Positions 1 through 7,791 of a stretch of DNA of 64,000 nt are shown piece by piece (positions within the stretch are counted from its first letter, which is position 1; each line of letters starts with the position of its first letter). The notes under the pieces are model-generated. The model had not been told where the DNA came from. It worked only from the letters and a program-made list of their open reading frames with translations, and did not search any database. This DNA is from Streptomyces sp. NRRL F-4489 (lineage in GTDB: Bacteria; Actinomycetota; Actinomycetes; Streptomycetales; Streptomycetaceae). The DNA lies in assembly GCF_001509485.1 (NCBI RefSeq), contig NZ_LLZI01000191.1, forward strand, positions 6,109 through 70,108, written 5' to 3'. Both the position numbers and the translations under genes were made by a program.

Positions 1-1
1 C

Positions 2-688
2 ACGCTGGCGACCGTGCTGCCGATGGCCTGGCCCGCGCTGCGCCGGGACAACGGCGCGGTGCTGATCGGCCTCCAGAACGACACCTCCTCCGGCGACCTC
101 AGCCGCGACCTCGCCGACACCCTCCGGCGCGCCCTGACCACCGAACCGGGCCATCCGGTCGCCGCCGGGCGGGCCCCCGCCGACGGCCCCCGGCTCCAGG
201 ACGTGCTGGACCTGAGCGCGCCTTTTGAGCCGACCGTCCACACCGGCTTCGAGTTCTGGGTGGAGAACGCCGAGAACGCCACCGGCGAGGTCGCCGCCTC
301 CCTGGAGCGGGCCAACGCCGCGGCCATCCCGACCGCCCGCATTCCGGGCCTGGAGGGCGCGTACTGGTGCGAGGCGCCCGAGAAGAACCACCTGCGCTGG
401 GTCACCCCGCACCCCGAGGAGCAGCTGCTCGACGCGCTCGCCCGGCTGTCCGCCGCGGGCACCGCCGGGCTGGGCGAGGGCACCCGCCTGGTCGGGTCGT
501 TCCGGGCGCACGGGCTGGTCGTTCCGGTGTGGGACCTGCCGTCCTCGATGCGCGCCGACGATGTCGCGGGCCCGGCCGCCGCGTTCGGCGAGCGGCTGGC
601 CAAGGCGCTGGCCGAGGACGCGCCGCTGACCGCCGAGGAGCGCCGGGCCCGCGGCGGCCTCACCAACCGTCAGGTGACGCTGAGCTGA
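2..688 (+). CDS. DUF5926 family protein, 3' part (5' end outside window)
   Basis: The frame is open from the first bases of the window (it reads TLATVLPMAWPALRRD), so the gene starts upstream; the GTG at 14 is probably internal. About 228 C-terminal residues are present, ending in GGLTNRQVTLS. The sequence matches my memory of the actinobacterial DUF5926 family, whose N-terminus (not visible here) carries a cysteine-rich SEC-C-type metal-binding motif. No catalytic motif is visible in this part and no function is known to me. No gene follows it on the same strand; the next element is a promoter/hairpin at 791-865. Identity as DUF5926 is likely; the role is unknown. Confidence 0.8.
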   Translation, partial: TLATVLPMAWPALRRDNGAVLIGLQNDTSSGDLSRDLADTLRRALTTEPGHPVAAGRAPADGPRLQDVLDLSAPFEPTVHTGFEFWVENAENATGEVAASLERANAAAIPTARIPGLEGAYWCEAPEKNHLRWVTPHPEEQLLDALARLSAAGTAGLGEGTRLVGSFRAHGLVVPVWDLPSSMRADDVAGPAAAFGERLAKALAEDAPLTAEERRARGGLTNRQVTLS

Positions 689-790
689 CGGCGGCGACAG
701 CCTCGTTCGTGGGCGTGACACCTGTCACAGCGGATCCGGACCCCTCAGGTACTTGCGGGTAAAACCACGTCCGGAAATCCACGATCGAAT

Positions 791-865
791 TTGCGAACCG
801 CCGATCTCTTGTTACGGTTCTAAAAGCCCGGTCGCTGGTGCATCCCCCGTCGCCAGCGACCGGGC
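791..865 (+). ncRNA. promoter followed at once by a perfect 13-bp hairpin; candidate short RNA or attenuator
   Basis: TTGCGA (791-796), a 16-bp spacer and TACGGT (813-818) form a housekeeping-type promoter with a predicted start near 825. The first transcribed bases would be the left arm of a perfect hairpin: 826-838 pairs with 853-865 around a 14-nt loop containing a CCCCC run. No credible + strand gene follows, because the next gene (PrimPol) is on the other strand. This may be a short structured RNA, or a terminator/antisense element facing PrimPol. The stretch 866-1299 holds only extremely GC-rich sequence and one weak hairpin. Confidence 0.45.
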
Positions 866-1228
866 GCTTCCATGTCCGGGCGCGCCTTCGCTGGCCCCGC
901 CCGGCGCCGCCCCGCCGCCGTCGCCGCGGCCGGGCCCGTACGGCCCCCAACTCCCGCCGCACCGCTTCCCCTTGGCCCCTTTGCGCGCCGGAGCACCGCC
1001 GTACCCCGAGCAGCGCGCGGCGGGCCGCCCGGCGGCCTTCCCCGCGCCGCCACGCGCCCCGTACGGCCGCAGCGCGGCAGACGGGCGGGATCGGGCGGCG
1101 AACCCCGCCCCAGCCGTGGCACCGCGTGCCGGAACGGCCGGGCGCCCGCGGGCCCCGGGGGCGCACACCCCCGTACGAGTGAACCGGCGAGGTGCGTTTT
1201 CCGGCCAGCCGCGGCCGGGCGCGGCGAG

Positions 1229-1266
1229 GTGCGGCCGACCCCTCGGCCGGCCGCGGCCGGCCGCAC
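1229..1266 (-). terminator. GC-rich hairpin downstream of the PrimPol gene
   Basis: GTGCGGCCG (1229-1237) pairs with CGGCCGCAC (1258-1266); the 20-nt interval itself contains GGCCGGCC/GCGGCC repeats that can fold further. It lies 34 bp past the PrimPol stop codon on the minus strand. There is no U-tract, as is usual for Streptomyces terminators. In sequence this GC-rich such stems arise easily by chance, so the call is weak. Confidence 0.35.
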
Positions 1267-1299
1267 CCGAGCCCCGGAACGACAGCTCGGACCACCGGC

Positions 1300-2016
1300 T
1301 CAGTACGCGAGCCGGCTCCCGCCGTCCGGTGTCGCCGTGCTGGCCCGGACCAGCGCGTCCACGATGGTGGCCACCTTCGGCAGCCAGGGCGCGGCCGGTC
1401 CGGCGGCCGGCGGGCGCTCCCAGCGGACCTTGCCGGCGCCGGTCGGCGACGGCGGCAGCACCAGATAGCCGCCCTCACTGTGGAACCGCAGCGAACTGGG
1501 CACCCAGTCCTGCTCGCTGAGCAGTTCGCCCAACTCCGGGAGCCCGTACGGCGCCACCAGCAGCGACCAGCGGGTCGGGCCGGCGATCACCGGGCCGGTG
1601 CGGACGCCGAAGTGGTCCAGCGCGGTCAGCGCGCGGGACGCGGCGACGGCCGGCAGGCTCACCGCGCACGGCGCGCGGCCGCCGGTCGCCAGCACCACCG
1701 GCGCGTCCGGGCGGTTCGCCCACCACCAGCGCACCATCCGGGCGTCCGTGGTGGCCGCGAGCAGACCGGGGTCGAAGGGGTGCGCCCCGGGCACCACGCA
1801 GTCGGGGTCGGGGCAGTTGCAGCGGCGCGGCGCCCGTTCGCCGAGGCCGAGGCCGAGCCGGCCGCCGGCCGGCTGCCGCCCGGCGGGCCGCAGTCCGACG
1901 CCGGGGAGGACCGGCCACTGCCACTCGGTGGCGCAGTGGAGCGCCGCACCGAGCAGCGCCGACCTCCCGCCGCGCCGGAACAGGGGCTTGCGTCGCCTTC
2001 CGAGGATCTCGCGCAT
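1300..2016 (-). CDS. stand-alone bifunctional DNA primase/polymerase (PrimPol) domain protein
   Basis: This is a 238-residue protein of the Prim-Pol N-terminal domain type common in Streptomyces, where it usually starts near MREILGRRR as here. It has a CNCPDPDC cysteine cluster around residues 66-73, then HPFDPGLLAATTD, WWWANRPDAPVV and a C-terminal GGYLVLPPSP segment, all typical of the family. The helicase module found in plasmid or phage primases is absent, so it is the short chromosomal form. PrimPol domains make primers and extend DNA; whether this short form is active is unknown. It is divergent from the PP2C gene across about 730 bp. Confidence 0.75.
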   Translation of the reverse strand: MREILGRRRKPLFRRGGRSALLGAALHCATEWQWPVLPGVGLRPAGRQPAGGRLGLGLGERAPRRCNCPDPDCVVPGAHPFDPGLLAATTDARMVRWWWANRPDAPVVLATGGRAPCAVSLPAVAASRALTALDHFGVRTGPVIAGPTRWSLLVAPYGLPELGELLSEQDWVPSSLRFHSEGGYLVLPPSPTGAGKVRWERPPAAGPAAPWLPKVATIVDALVRASTATPDGGSRLAY

Positions 2017-2208
2017 GAGCGCTCGTTCCTTTCCGTTACGCCGAGGGCTGGTCCTTTCGCACCGCGTGCCGGTGAGGAGCCACCGCTGGTGCGTGCCGTT
2101 CGCAACTGCCGTTGTGCTGCTCCGGGCCGGGCGGAGTGGTGCGTGGCCCGGTCGTGCGTCGGTGGCCGGCCGGCCTGGTGGTGCGGCCCGGAGGTCGTGC
2201 GCGCTCGA

Positions 2209-2234
2209 TCACCACACGTGGTGACCCGGTCACC
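2209..2234. promoter_or_regulatory. two overlapping palindromes in the PrimPol/PP2C divergent spacer
   Basis: TCACCA-CACG-TGGTGA (2209-2224) overlaps GGTGACC-C-GGTCACC (2220-2234); both are perfect. A weaker inverted repeat GTGTACG (2237-2243) / CGTACAC (2260-2266) follows. The spacer 2017-2747 otherwise holds the putative PP2C promoter and the upstream ORF. The palindromes look like operator sites for a dimeric regulator of the divergent genes; the regulator is not identifiable. Confidence 0.4.
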
Positions 2235-2523
2235 GCGTGTACGAGGCAGCGCATCACGCCGTACACCGGGCGTGGAACGTGGCGGAGGGTGGCGCGCGCA
2301 TGGCGCTTGCGCTGGTGGTGCCGTCCCGCCACTCGGGAGTGCGTCGCGGTGGTCGCCGTATAGGACGCCGGTGCCCGCCGGAGAGTTCCGGTGCGGCCCC
2401 AACTGCCCTGGCACCTCTCCGAGTACGTACCCGCCACGGTGGATATGACGCGCTGCTGATCGCCGCCAGGAGACCTCAAATTGACGCTTGGGGGGCTGTT
2501 TTCAGGCCAATCTACAGACCTCG

Positions 2524-2552
2524 TTGACACCACAAACCCCACGGGGACAGTG
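2524..2552 (+). promoter_or_regulatory. putative PP2C promoter, TTGACA-N17-GACAGT
   Basis: TTGACA at 2524-2529 is followed after exactly 17 bp by GACAGT (2547-2552), which matches the relaxed Streptomyces -10 pattern NANNNT. It predicts a transcript start near 2559, about 50 nt before the short upstream ORF and 190 nt before the PP2C start. Confidence 0.4.
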
Positions 2553-2607
2553 CTGGACATCACATCACCGGTGCGTGTACATGTGGAGACGTTGATAGCG
2601 GAGCAGC

Positions 2608-2751
2608 ATGACATGGGGGTTTGCGATGCTATTGAGGAACGTGAGCGGCCCGCAGTGCCGCACCACCTCACTCGACTCAACGCCGCACTCCCTGCCACAT
2701 CGCGGCCTGACCTGGGGTTTTGCCGGGCGCGACGTGGGTTGTCGGCCATGA
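2608..2751 (+). CDS. candidate 47-codon upstream ORF overlapping the PP2C start
   Basis: The ATG at 2608 is preceded by GGAG with a short spacer. It opens a 47-residue frame (MTWGFAMLLRNV..., ending GRDVGCRP) whose TGA overlaps the ATG of the PP2C gene in an ATGA arrangement. The PP2C ATG has no convincing Shine-Dalgarno sequence of its own, so re-initiation after this ORF would explain its translation. The peptide resembles nothing I know. It could be a leader peptide or a chance frame. Confidence 0.35.
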   Translation: MTWGFAMLLRNVSGPQCRTTSLDSTPHSLPHRGLTWGFAGRDVGCRP

Positions 2752-4319
2752 GCGCCCCGCACGTACCGAAAGTGGCTGGAATCGAACCAGCTCTTCCCGC
2801 TCCCGCGCACACTAACGACCCTCGTGTGACGCCCGCTTCCGCCGGCCCCGCCGCCGGCACCTCCGCTGACGGCCCATCCACCGCCGGCGCTCCCCAGGAC
2901 GGCACCGGCCCCACCGCGCCGGGCACCGCCGCCGATCTCTCCCCCGTCGACCGCCTCGCCGCCGTACAGGACCGGCTGGCCGGCTGGATCTCCGATCTGA
3001 GCACCCTGCACGACCTCACCGAACAGCTCGCCCGCACCCGCACCTTGGACGACGCGCTGCGCGAACTGCTGCGGGCCGGCGCCTTCCTCGTCGGCGCCCG
3101 CCGCGGCCTGGTCGTCCTCGCCCCGCAGGACGGCCTCGGCCCCGAGACCACCGTCGGACTGGGCCTGGGCCACGCCGAGATCGGCCACATCGAGACCGTG
3201 CCGCGCCGCGCCCTGTCGTACGCGCGGATACTGGACGGCCTCCCCGAGCCCGGCGCGGGCGACGACGCCGCGGCCGAGGCCCGTACCGAGATCGCCGAGC
3301 CCGACATCCCCGGGGAGAAGGACCTCGACCCGCGGCTGCGCGAGGTCGCCGCCCGGCTCGGCTACGCCGCCAGCTACGCCGTACCGCTCACCGCCGGGCC
3401 GGCCGGCCGGATCGGCGCCGCGGTCTGGCTCTACGACGAGCCGGCCGAGCCCGCCGACCGCCGGCGCCACCTCGTCGGCCTCTACCGCGCGCACGCCGCC
3501 GAGCACCTCGCCGGACTCCTCGAACTCCACCGCAGCCGGCAGACCGCCCGCACCCTGCGGGAGGAGCTGCTGCCGCGCCGGCTGCCGCGCATCCCCGGCG
3601 TCCGGCTCGCGGTGCGGCACGCCACCGGGCCGCGCGGCGGCGGCGACTGGTACGACGCGCTGCCGCTGCCGGACGGGGCGCTGGGCCTGGCCGTGGGGTC
3701 GGTCACCGGCTCCGGGCCGAGCGCGGTGGCCGCGATGGGGCGGCTGCGGGCATCGCTGCGGGCCTACGCCGTGATGGAGGGCGAGGATCCGGTCGCGGTC
3801 CTCTCCGATCTGGAGCTGCTGATGCGGCTGACCGAGCCGGCCCGCAGCGCGACCGCGCTGTTCGCCTTCACCGAGCCGCCGCCGGGCGCGCCGGGCGGCC
3901 CGCCCGCGGCGCCGCTGCCGGGCGGGCCGGGCGGGCCGGCGCCGCGCAAGATGGTGCTGGCCGGGGCCGGGCACTGCCCGCCGCTGGTCCTGGGCGATCT
4001 GCGGGCGGAGTACGTGGAGACCTCGCTCTCCGCGCCGCTGGGCATGCTGGCCTGCTGGGAGGCGCCCAGCGTGGAGATCGAACCGGCGCCTGGCGAAACC
4101 GTCCTGCTGTACAGCGACGGGCTGCTGCACCGCACCGGTGAGCCGATGGACCGGGCCTTCGCCCGGCTGCACACCGCGGCGGCCGGCGTCCCCCGGGCGA
4201 GCCGGCGCGACCCGGAGGCGGTGGTGGACCACATCGTGCGGACGCTGCTGCCGCAGGGCCTCGATGACCCCTCCGCCGAGGAGGACGTCGTGCTACTGGC
4301 CGCCTACTTCGAGGAGTAA
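2748..4319 (+). CDS. PP2C-type (SpoIIE/RsbU-like) serine phosphatase with GAF-like sensor domain
   Basis: This is a 523-residue protein. After a disordered N-terminus (VPKVAGIEPALPAPAH) and an Ala/Pro stretch comes a GAF-like region (about residues 60-260), then a SpoIIE/PP2C phosphatase domain that starts near the signature GGGDWYDALPLPDG and includes AVGSVTGSG, GAGHCPPLVL and LLYSDGLLHRTGEP. The Asp residues in these motifs are the expected Mn/Mg ligands. A Pro/Gly loop (PPPGAPGGPP) interrupts the phosphatase domain. Such enzymes dephosphorylate anti-anti-sigma factors in partner-switching cascades; no STAS partner is adjacent, although an RsbW-type ATPase lies at 10.8 kb. The start at 2748 was chosen for the MSAPHVPK N-terminus I remember in relatives; in-frame starts upstream (ATG 2613, TTG 2739) are possible. 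Confidence 0.82.
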   Translation: MSAPHVPKVAGIEPALPAPAHTNDPRVTPASAGPAAGTSADGPSTAGAPQDGTGPTAPGTAADLSPVDRLAAVQDRLAGWISDLSTLHDLTEQLARTRTLDDALRELLRAGAFLVGARRGLVVLAPQDGLGPETTVGLGLGHAEIGHIETVPRRALSYARILDGLPEPGAGDDAAAEARTEIAEPDIPGEKDLDPRLREVAARLGYAASYAVPLTAGPAGRIGAAVWLYDEPAEPADRRRHLVGLYRAHAAEHLAGLLELHRSRQTARTLREELLPRRLPRIPGVRLAVRHATGPRGGGDWYDALPLPDGALGLAVGSVTGSGPSAVAAMGRLRASLRAYAVMEGEDPVAVLSDLELLMRLTEPARSATALFAFTEPPPGAPGGPPAAPLPGGPGGPAPRKMVLAGAGHCPPLVLGDLRAEYVETSLSAPLGMLACWEAPSVEIEPAPGETVLLYSDGLLHRTGEPMDRAFARLHTAAAGVPRASRRDPEAVVDHIVRTLLPQGLDDPSAEEDVVLLAAYFEE

Positions 4320-4466
4320 CCGCAGGTCACAGCGGGTGGGCCGGGCGGCGCGGAGGTTTCTTGGCCGCGCCGCCCGCACGCCCGCGGCTTCCGGCCCCTG
4401 GACCGTTTTCCGTACGCACTTACGATGGAACCCGGTTCAGTCAGAAAAGCCTTAAAAGGAGGCACG

Positions 4467-5936
4467 GTGACCGACGAGCTCACTCCGGAGACCCCGGAAG
4501 AGGAAGAGCAGCCGATCAAGCAGCGCAAGAACGGCCTGTACCCGGGCGTATCGGACGAGCTCGCCGAGAACATGAAGAGCGGCTGGGCGGACACCGAGCT
4601 GCGCGGCCTGGCGCCCGTCGAGCAGGCGCCGCACGCCGCCCGCCGCCGCGCCGCGCTCTCCGCGCGCTTCCCCGGCGAGCGCCTGGTGATCCCCGCGGGC
4701 GTCCTGAAGACCCGGTCCAACGACACCGAGTACCCCTTCCGGGCCGCGACCGAGTACGTCTACCTCACCGGTGACCAGACCGACGGCAGCGTCCTCGTCC
4801 TGGAGCCGCGCGCGGACGGCGCGGAGGGGCACGACGCGACGCTCTACCGCCTCCCGCGCTCGGACCGCGAGAACGGCGAGTTCTGGCTGAACGGCATGGG
4901 CGAGCTGTGGGTCGGCCGCCGGCACAGCCTGGACGAGGCCGCGGCGCTGCTCGGCCTGGCCTGCCAGGACGTCCGCGAGCTGCCCGGCAAGCTCAAGGAG
5001 GCCACCGGCCCGGTGCGGGTCGTGCGCGGCCACGACAGCGCGATCGAGGAGGCCCTGCACGACAAGGTCACCGGCGAGCGCGATGAAGAGCTGCGGGTCT
5101 ACCTCTCCGAGGCCCGGCTGGTGAAGGACGACTTCGAGATCGGCGAGCTGCAGAAGGCCGTCGACTCGACCGTCCGCGGCTTCGAGGACGTCGTCAAGGT
5201 CCTGGACAAGGCCGAGGCGACCAGCGAGCGCTACATCGAGGGCACGTTCTTCCTGCGCGCCCGGGTCGAGGGCAACGACGTCGGCTACGGCTCGATCTGC
5301 GCCGCCGGCCCGCACGCCACCACCCTGCACTGGGTCCGCAACGACGGCGCGGTCCGCTCCGGCGAGCTGCTGCTGCTGGACGCCGGCGTGGAGACCACCA
5401 CCCTCTACACCGCCGACGTCACCCGCACCCTGCCGATCAACGGCCGGTACACCGACCTCCAGCGGAAGATCTACGACGCGGTGTACGAGGCCCAGGAGGC
5501 CGGTATCGCGGCGGTGAAGCCGGGCGCCGCGTACCGCGACTTCCACGACGCCGCCCAGCGGGTGCTCACCGAGAAGCTGGTGGAGTGGGGCCTGGTCGAG
5601 GGCCCCGTGGAGCGCGTCCTGGAGCTGGGCCTCCAGCGCCGCTGGACCCTGCACGGCACCGGCCACATGCTCGGCCTGGACGTCCACGACTGCGCCGCGG
5701 CCCGCACCGAGACGTACGTCAACGGCACGCTGGAGCCCGGCATGGTGCTCACCGTCGAGCCCGGCCTGTACTTCCAGGCGGACGATCTGACGGTGCCGGA
5801 GGAGTACCGCGGCATCGGCGTCCGGATCGAGGACGACATCCTCGTGACGGAGGACGGCTGCCGCAATCTGTCGGCCGCGCTGCCGCGCCGGTCGGACGAG
5901 GTCGAGGCGTGGATGGCGGGGCTGCTCGCCAAGTAG
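4467..5936 (+). CDS. pepP: aminopeptidase P family protein (Xaa-Pro aminopeptidase)
   Basis: This 489-residue enzyme removes N-terminal residues that precede proline. The start is a GTG preceded by a strong AAAGGAGG (4455-4462). It has an AMP_N domain (about residues 45-200) and a C-terminal M24 pita-bread domain. The five metal ligands are recognisable: Asp in LLLLDAGVE and in TADVTRTL, His in HGTGHMLGLDVHD, Glu in LTVEPGLYF and Glu in GVRIEDDILVT. The length is normal for actinobacterial PepP. It is cytoplasmic and apparently monocistronic, ending at a hairpin shared with the convergent TetR gene. Confidence 0.92.
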   Translation: MTDELTPETPEEEEQPIKQRKNGLYPGVSDELAENMKSGWADTELRGLAPVEQAPHAARRRAALSARFPGERLVIPAGVLKTRSNDTEYPFRAATEYVYLTGDQTDGSVLVLEPRADGAEGHDATLYRLPRSDRENGEFWLNGMGELWVGRRHSLDEAAALLGLACQDVRELPGKLKEATGPVRVVRGHDSAIEEALHDKVTGERDEELRVYLSEARLVKDDFEIGELQKAVDSTVRGFEDVVKVLDKAEATSERYIEGTFFLRARVEGNDVGYGSICAAGPHATTLHWVRNDGAVRSGELLLLDAGVETTTLYTADVTRTLPINGRYTDLQRKIYDAVYEAQEAGIAAVKPGAAYRDFHDAAQRVLTEKLVEWGLVEGPVERVLELGLQRRWTLHGTGHMLGLDVHDCAAARTETYVNGTLEPGMVLTVEPGLYFQADDLTVPEEYRGIGVRIEDDILVTEDGCRNLSAALPRRSDEVEAWMAGLLAK

Positions 5937-5957
5937 GCCCGCGCACGCGGACGGCGG

Positions 5958-6001
5958 CGGCGCGCCGGACGGGGGGTCAGTCCTCCTGGTCCGGCGCGCC
6001 G
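5958..6001. terminator. bidirectional terminator between pepP and the TetR gene
   Basis: CGGCGCGCCGGAC (5958-5970) pairs perfectly with GTCCGGCGCGCCG (5989-6001), a 13-bp stem with an 18-nt loop. The loop contains the TetR stop codon, so the right arm is also the last coding part of that gene. The stem can serve both convergent transcripts. Confidence 0.6.
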
Positions 6002-6651
6002 TTGCTGTTGTGGGGGCGGCGGCCGGGGGCGGGCGCTTCGGTGGCGTACGCGTACGCGCCCGCGCGGGCCGCGGCCCAGACGGCGGTGGCGGCGGAGTCG
6101 GCGAGGCCGGGCTCCACCGGGCGGCGGGCGATCAGGATGCGGTAGTAGAAGGGCGCGCCGAGCGCGGCCATCACCGCCTTGGGGTCGGTGTCGGCGGGGA
6201 GTTCGCCGCGGGCGACGGCGCGCCGGACCATCGCGCCGGCCAGGTCCAGCCGCTCGTCGAAGAAGTCCCGCAGCGCGGTGGCCGCCTGGGGGTCGCGGGC
6301 CGCGGCGGCCACCACCGCCTCGATCAGGCCGCGGGTCCGGGCGTCCCCGTAGAACCGCGCTATCGCGCGGGCCAGGGCGCGCAGGTCGCCGGGGAGCGTG
6401 CCGGTGTCCGGCAGCGGCACGTCGTTGCTCATGTCCGTCAGCAGCGCGCAGACCAGCTTGTCCACGCTGCGCCAGCGCCGGTAGAGCGTCGCCAGGTGGA
6501 CGCCGGAGCGCTGGGCGACCCGTTCCATGGTGAGGGCGGCGAAGCCGTGTTCCCCCAACTCCTCGGAGACGGCGGCCAGTACGGCGCGGCGGGTGCGGGC
6601 GGTCCGTCCTCCGGGCCGGGTCTGTCCGGGGGCCTGGTGCACGGTCGTCAC
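5977..6651 (-). CDS. TetR/AcrR family regulator
   Basis: This is a 224-residue repressor-type protein. The N-terminal TetR helix-turn-helix (about residues 22-66) contains LTMERVAQRSGVHLATLYRRW. The C-terminal ligand domain (ARAIARFYGDARTRGLIEAV, FFDERLDLAGAMVRRAV) resembles the TetR_C_11 class. An almost ideal operator, ATTAACGCGA-N6-TCGCGTTAAT, lies 80 bp upstream (6732-6757), which suggests autoregulation. The target beyond itself is not obvious; the SDR operon upstream reads in the same direction and ends 325 bp before this gene. The ligand is unknown. Confidence 0.88.
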   Translation of the reverse strand: MTTVHQAPGQTRPGGRTARTRRAVLAAVSEELGEHGFAALTMERVAQRSGVHLATLYRRWRSVDKLVCALLTDMSNDVPLPDTGTLPGDLRALARAIARFYGDARTRGLIEAVVAAAARDPQAATALRDFFDERLDLAGAMVRRAVARGELPADTDPKAVMAALGAPFYYRILIARRPVEPGLADSAATAVWAAARAGAYAYATEAPAPGRRPHNSNGAPDQED

Positions 6652-6731
6652 GGCGGCTCCGTCGCGGGGGTCGGCTGCGTATCGCAGCGCGGATTGCAGT
6701 GCAGGTTCCGGCCAAGTATTGTCCAGGACAG

Positions 6732-6757
6732 ATTAACGCGAGCAACTTCGCGTTAAT
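6732..6757. promoter_or_regulatory. 26-bp perfect palindrome, likely TetR operator
   Basis: Arms ATTAACGCGA (6732-6741) and TCGCGTTAAT (6748-6757) are exact reverse complements around a 6-bp centre. The element is much more A/T-rich than its surroundings and lies upstream of the TetR gene that starts at 6651, as expected for an autoregulatory operator. Apart from this site, 6652-6975 shows nothing I can assign. Confidence 0.65.
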
Positions 6758-6975
6758 TGTGGTGCCGCGCTGGTCTCGCTGGTGAAGGGGACGCCGCGGG
6801 GGAGGTCCTCCCACCCCGAGACCGCGCTGGCCACCACTTCTTCGCAGCGAAAAGGGCGATTTCCAGCCAACTCCAGCCACCCTCTGTGATGTCCGGGTCG
6901 TCCCGGATCCGGCCCCGCTCCGCTCAGTGCGGGCCGTCAGCACCGGCCGTCTGCGCAGACCGCCAGCGCGGACCG

Positions 6976-7791
6976 TCAGCGCAGCCCGTGCTTCCGGGCC
7001 ACCATCCGCTCCACCGCCGCACCGGGCAGCAGCCGCCGCAGCAGGAAGACCGCGGGGGCGTTGCTGCCGACCGCGTAGTGCGCCCGGGGCCGGGCGGCCG
7101 CGACCGCCCGCAGGACCGTGGCGGCGACCTTCTCCGGCGGGATGCCGCGCGCCTCGTTGGCGTCCAGGGCGGCCGCCATCGTCCGGTAACCGGGGGCGAA
7201 CGGCGACCCCTCGGCCAGGTAGTGGGTGCGGCGGGCGCTGATCCCGGTGGCGATCGACCCCGGCTCGACGGTGCTGAGCGCCACCCCGTACGGCGCGACC
7301 TCCCGCCGGGCGGCGTCCGCGAAGCCCTTCAGCGCGGCCTTGGAGGCCACGTACGAGGAGCGGTACGCGAGCGGGAAGCTCGCCAGCATGGACCCGATCA
7401 TCACCACCCGGCCGTAACCGCGCTCCCGCATCCCGGGCAGCAGCAGCTGGGTCAGGCGCACGGCACCGAAGACGTTCAGCTGGAACAGGCGGCGGACGGC
7501 CGCCATCGGCAGCTCCTCGAACGGGCCGCTCTGGCTCTCGCCGGCGTTGTTGACCAGCACGTCCACCGGGCCGGCGGCGGCCGCGCACGCCTCGATGGCG
7601 GCCTCGTCGGCGAGGTCGAGCGGGAGGTAGCGCACGCCGGGCACCGGGTCGGCGACCGCCACCGGGTCGCGGCTGGTGCCGAGGACCCGATAGCCGCGGG
7701 CCACCAGCGCCGCGGCCACGGCGGCCCCGATACCGGAGGAGGCGCCGGTGACCAGGGCGGCGGGGGTGGCGGGGACCGGGGCGGGCGTCAC
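6976..7791 (-). CDS. short-chain dehydrogenase/reductase (SDR)
   Basis: This 271-residue classical SDR is an NAD(P)-dependent oxidoreductase. It has the cofactor motif TGASSGIG near residue 15, NNAG in DVLVNNAGES, and the catalytic Ser plus Tyr/Lys pair in IGSMLASFPLAYRSSYVASKAA (S near 143, YxxxK near 156-160). The C-terminus is extended and hydrophobic (FLLRRLLPGAAVERM). Its GTG start overlaps the stop of the FAD dehydrogenase by 4 bp, so the two are translationally coupled and probably act on the same compound. Substrate unknown; coupling to a ketosteroid-dehydrogenase-like flavoprotein suggests a polycyclic or lipid-like ketone. Confidence 0.88.
   Translation of the reverse strand: MTPAPVPATPAALVTGASSGIGAAVAAALVARGYRVLGTSRDPVAVADPVPGVRYLPLDLADEAAIEACAAAAGPVDVLVNNAGESQSGPFEELPMAAVRRLFQLNVFGAVRLTQLLLPGMRERGYGRVVMIGSMLASFPLAYRSSYVASKAALKGFADAARREVAPYGVALSTVEPGSIATGISARRTHYLAEGSPFAPGYRTMAAALDANEARGIPPEKVAATVLRAVAAARPRAHYAVGSNAPAVFLLRRLLPGAAVERMVARKHGLR

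Noticed and set aside
872..1468. 198-codon + strand frame after the 826-865 hairpin
   Set aside because: Overlaps PrimPol in antisense, is dominated by Ala/Pro/Arg, and has no ribosome binding site; the hairpin is better seen as RNA structure.
2769..2795. T-arm-like sequence (GCTGG-TTCGATT-CCAGC on the minus strand) suggesting a tRNA
   Set aside because: No matching acceptor stem, anticodon arm or D arm lies at tRNA distance; the bases encode VAGIEPA of the PP2C N-terminus.
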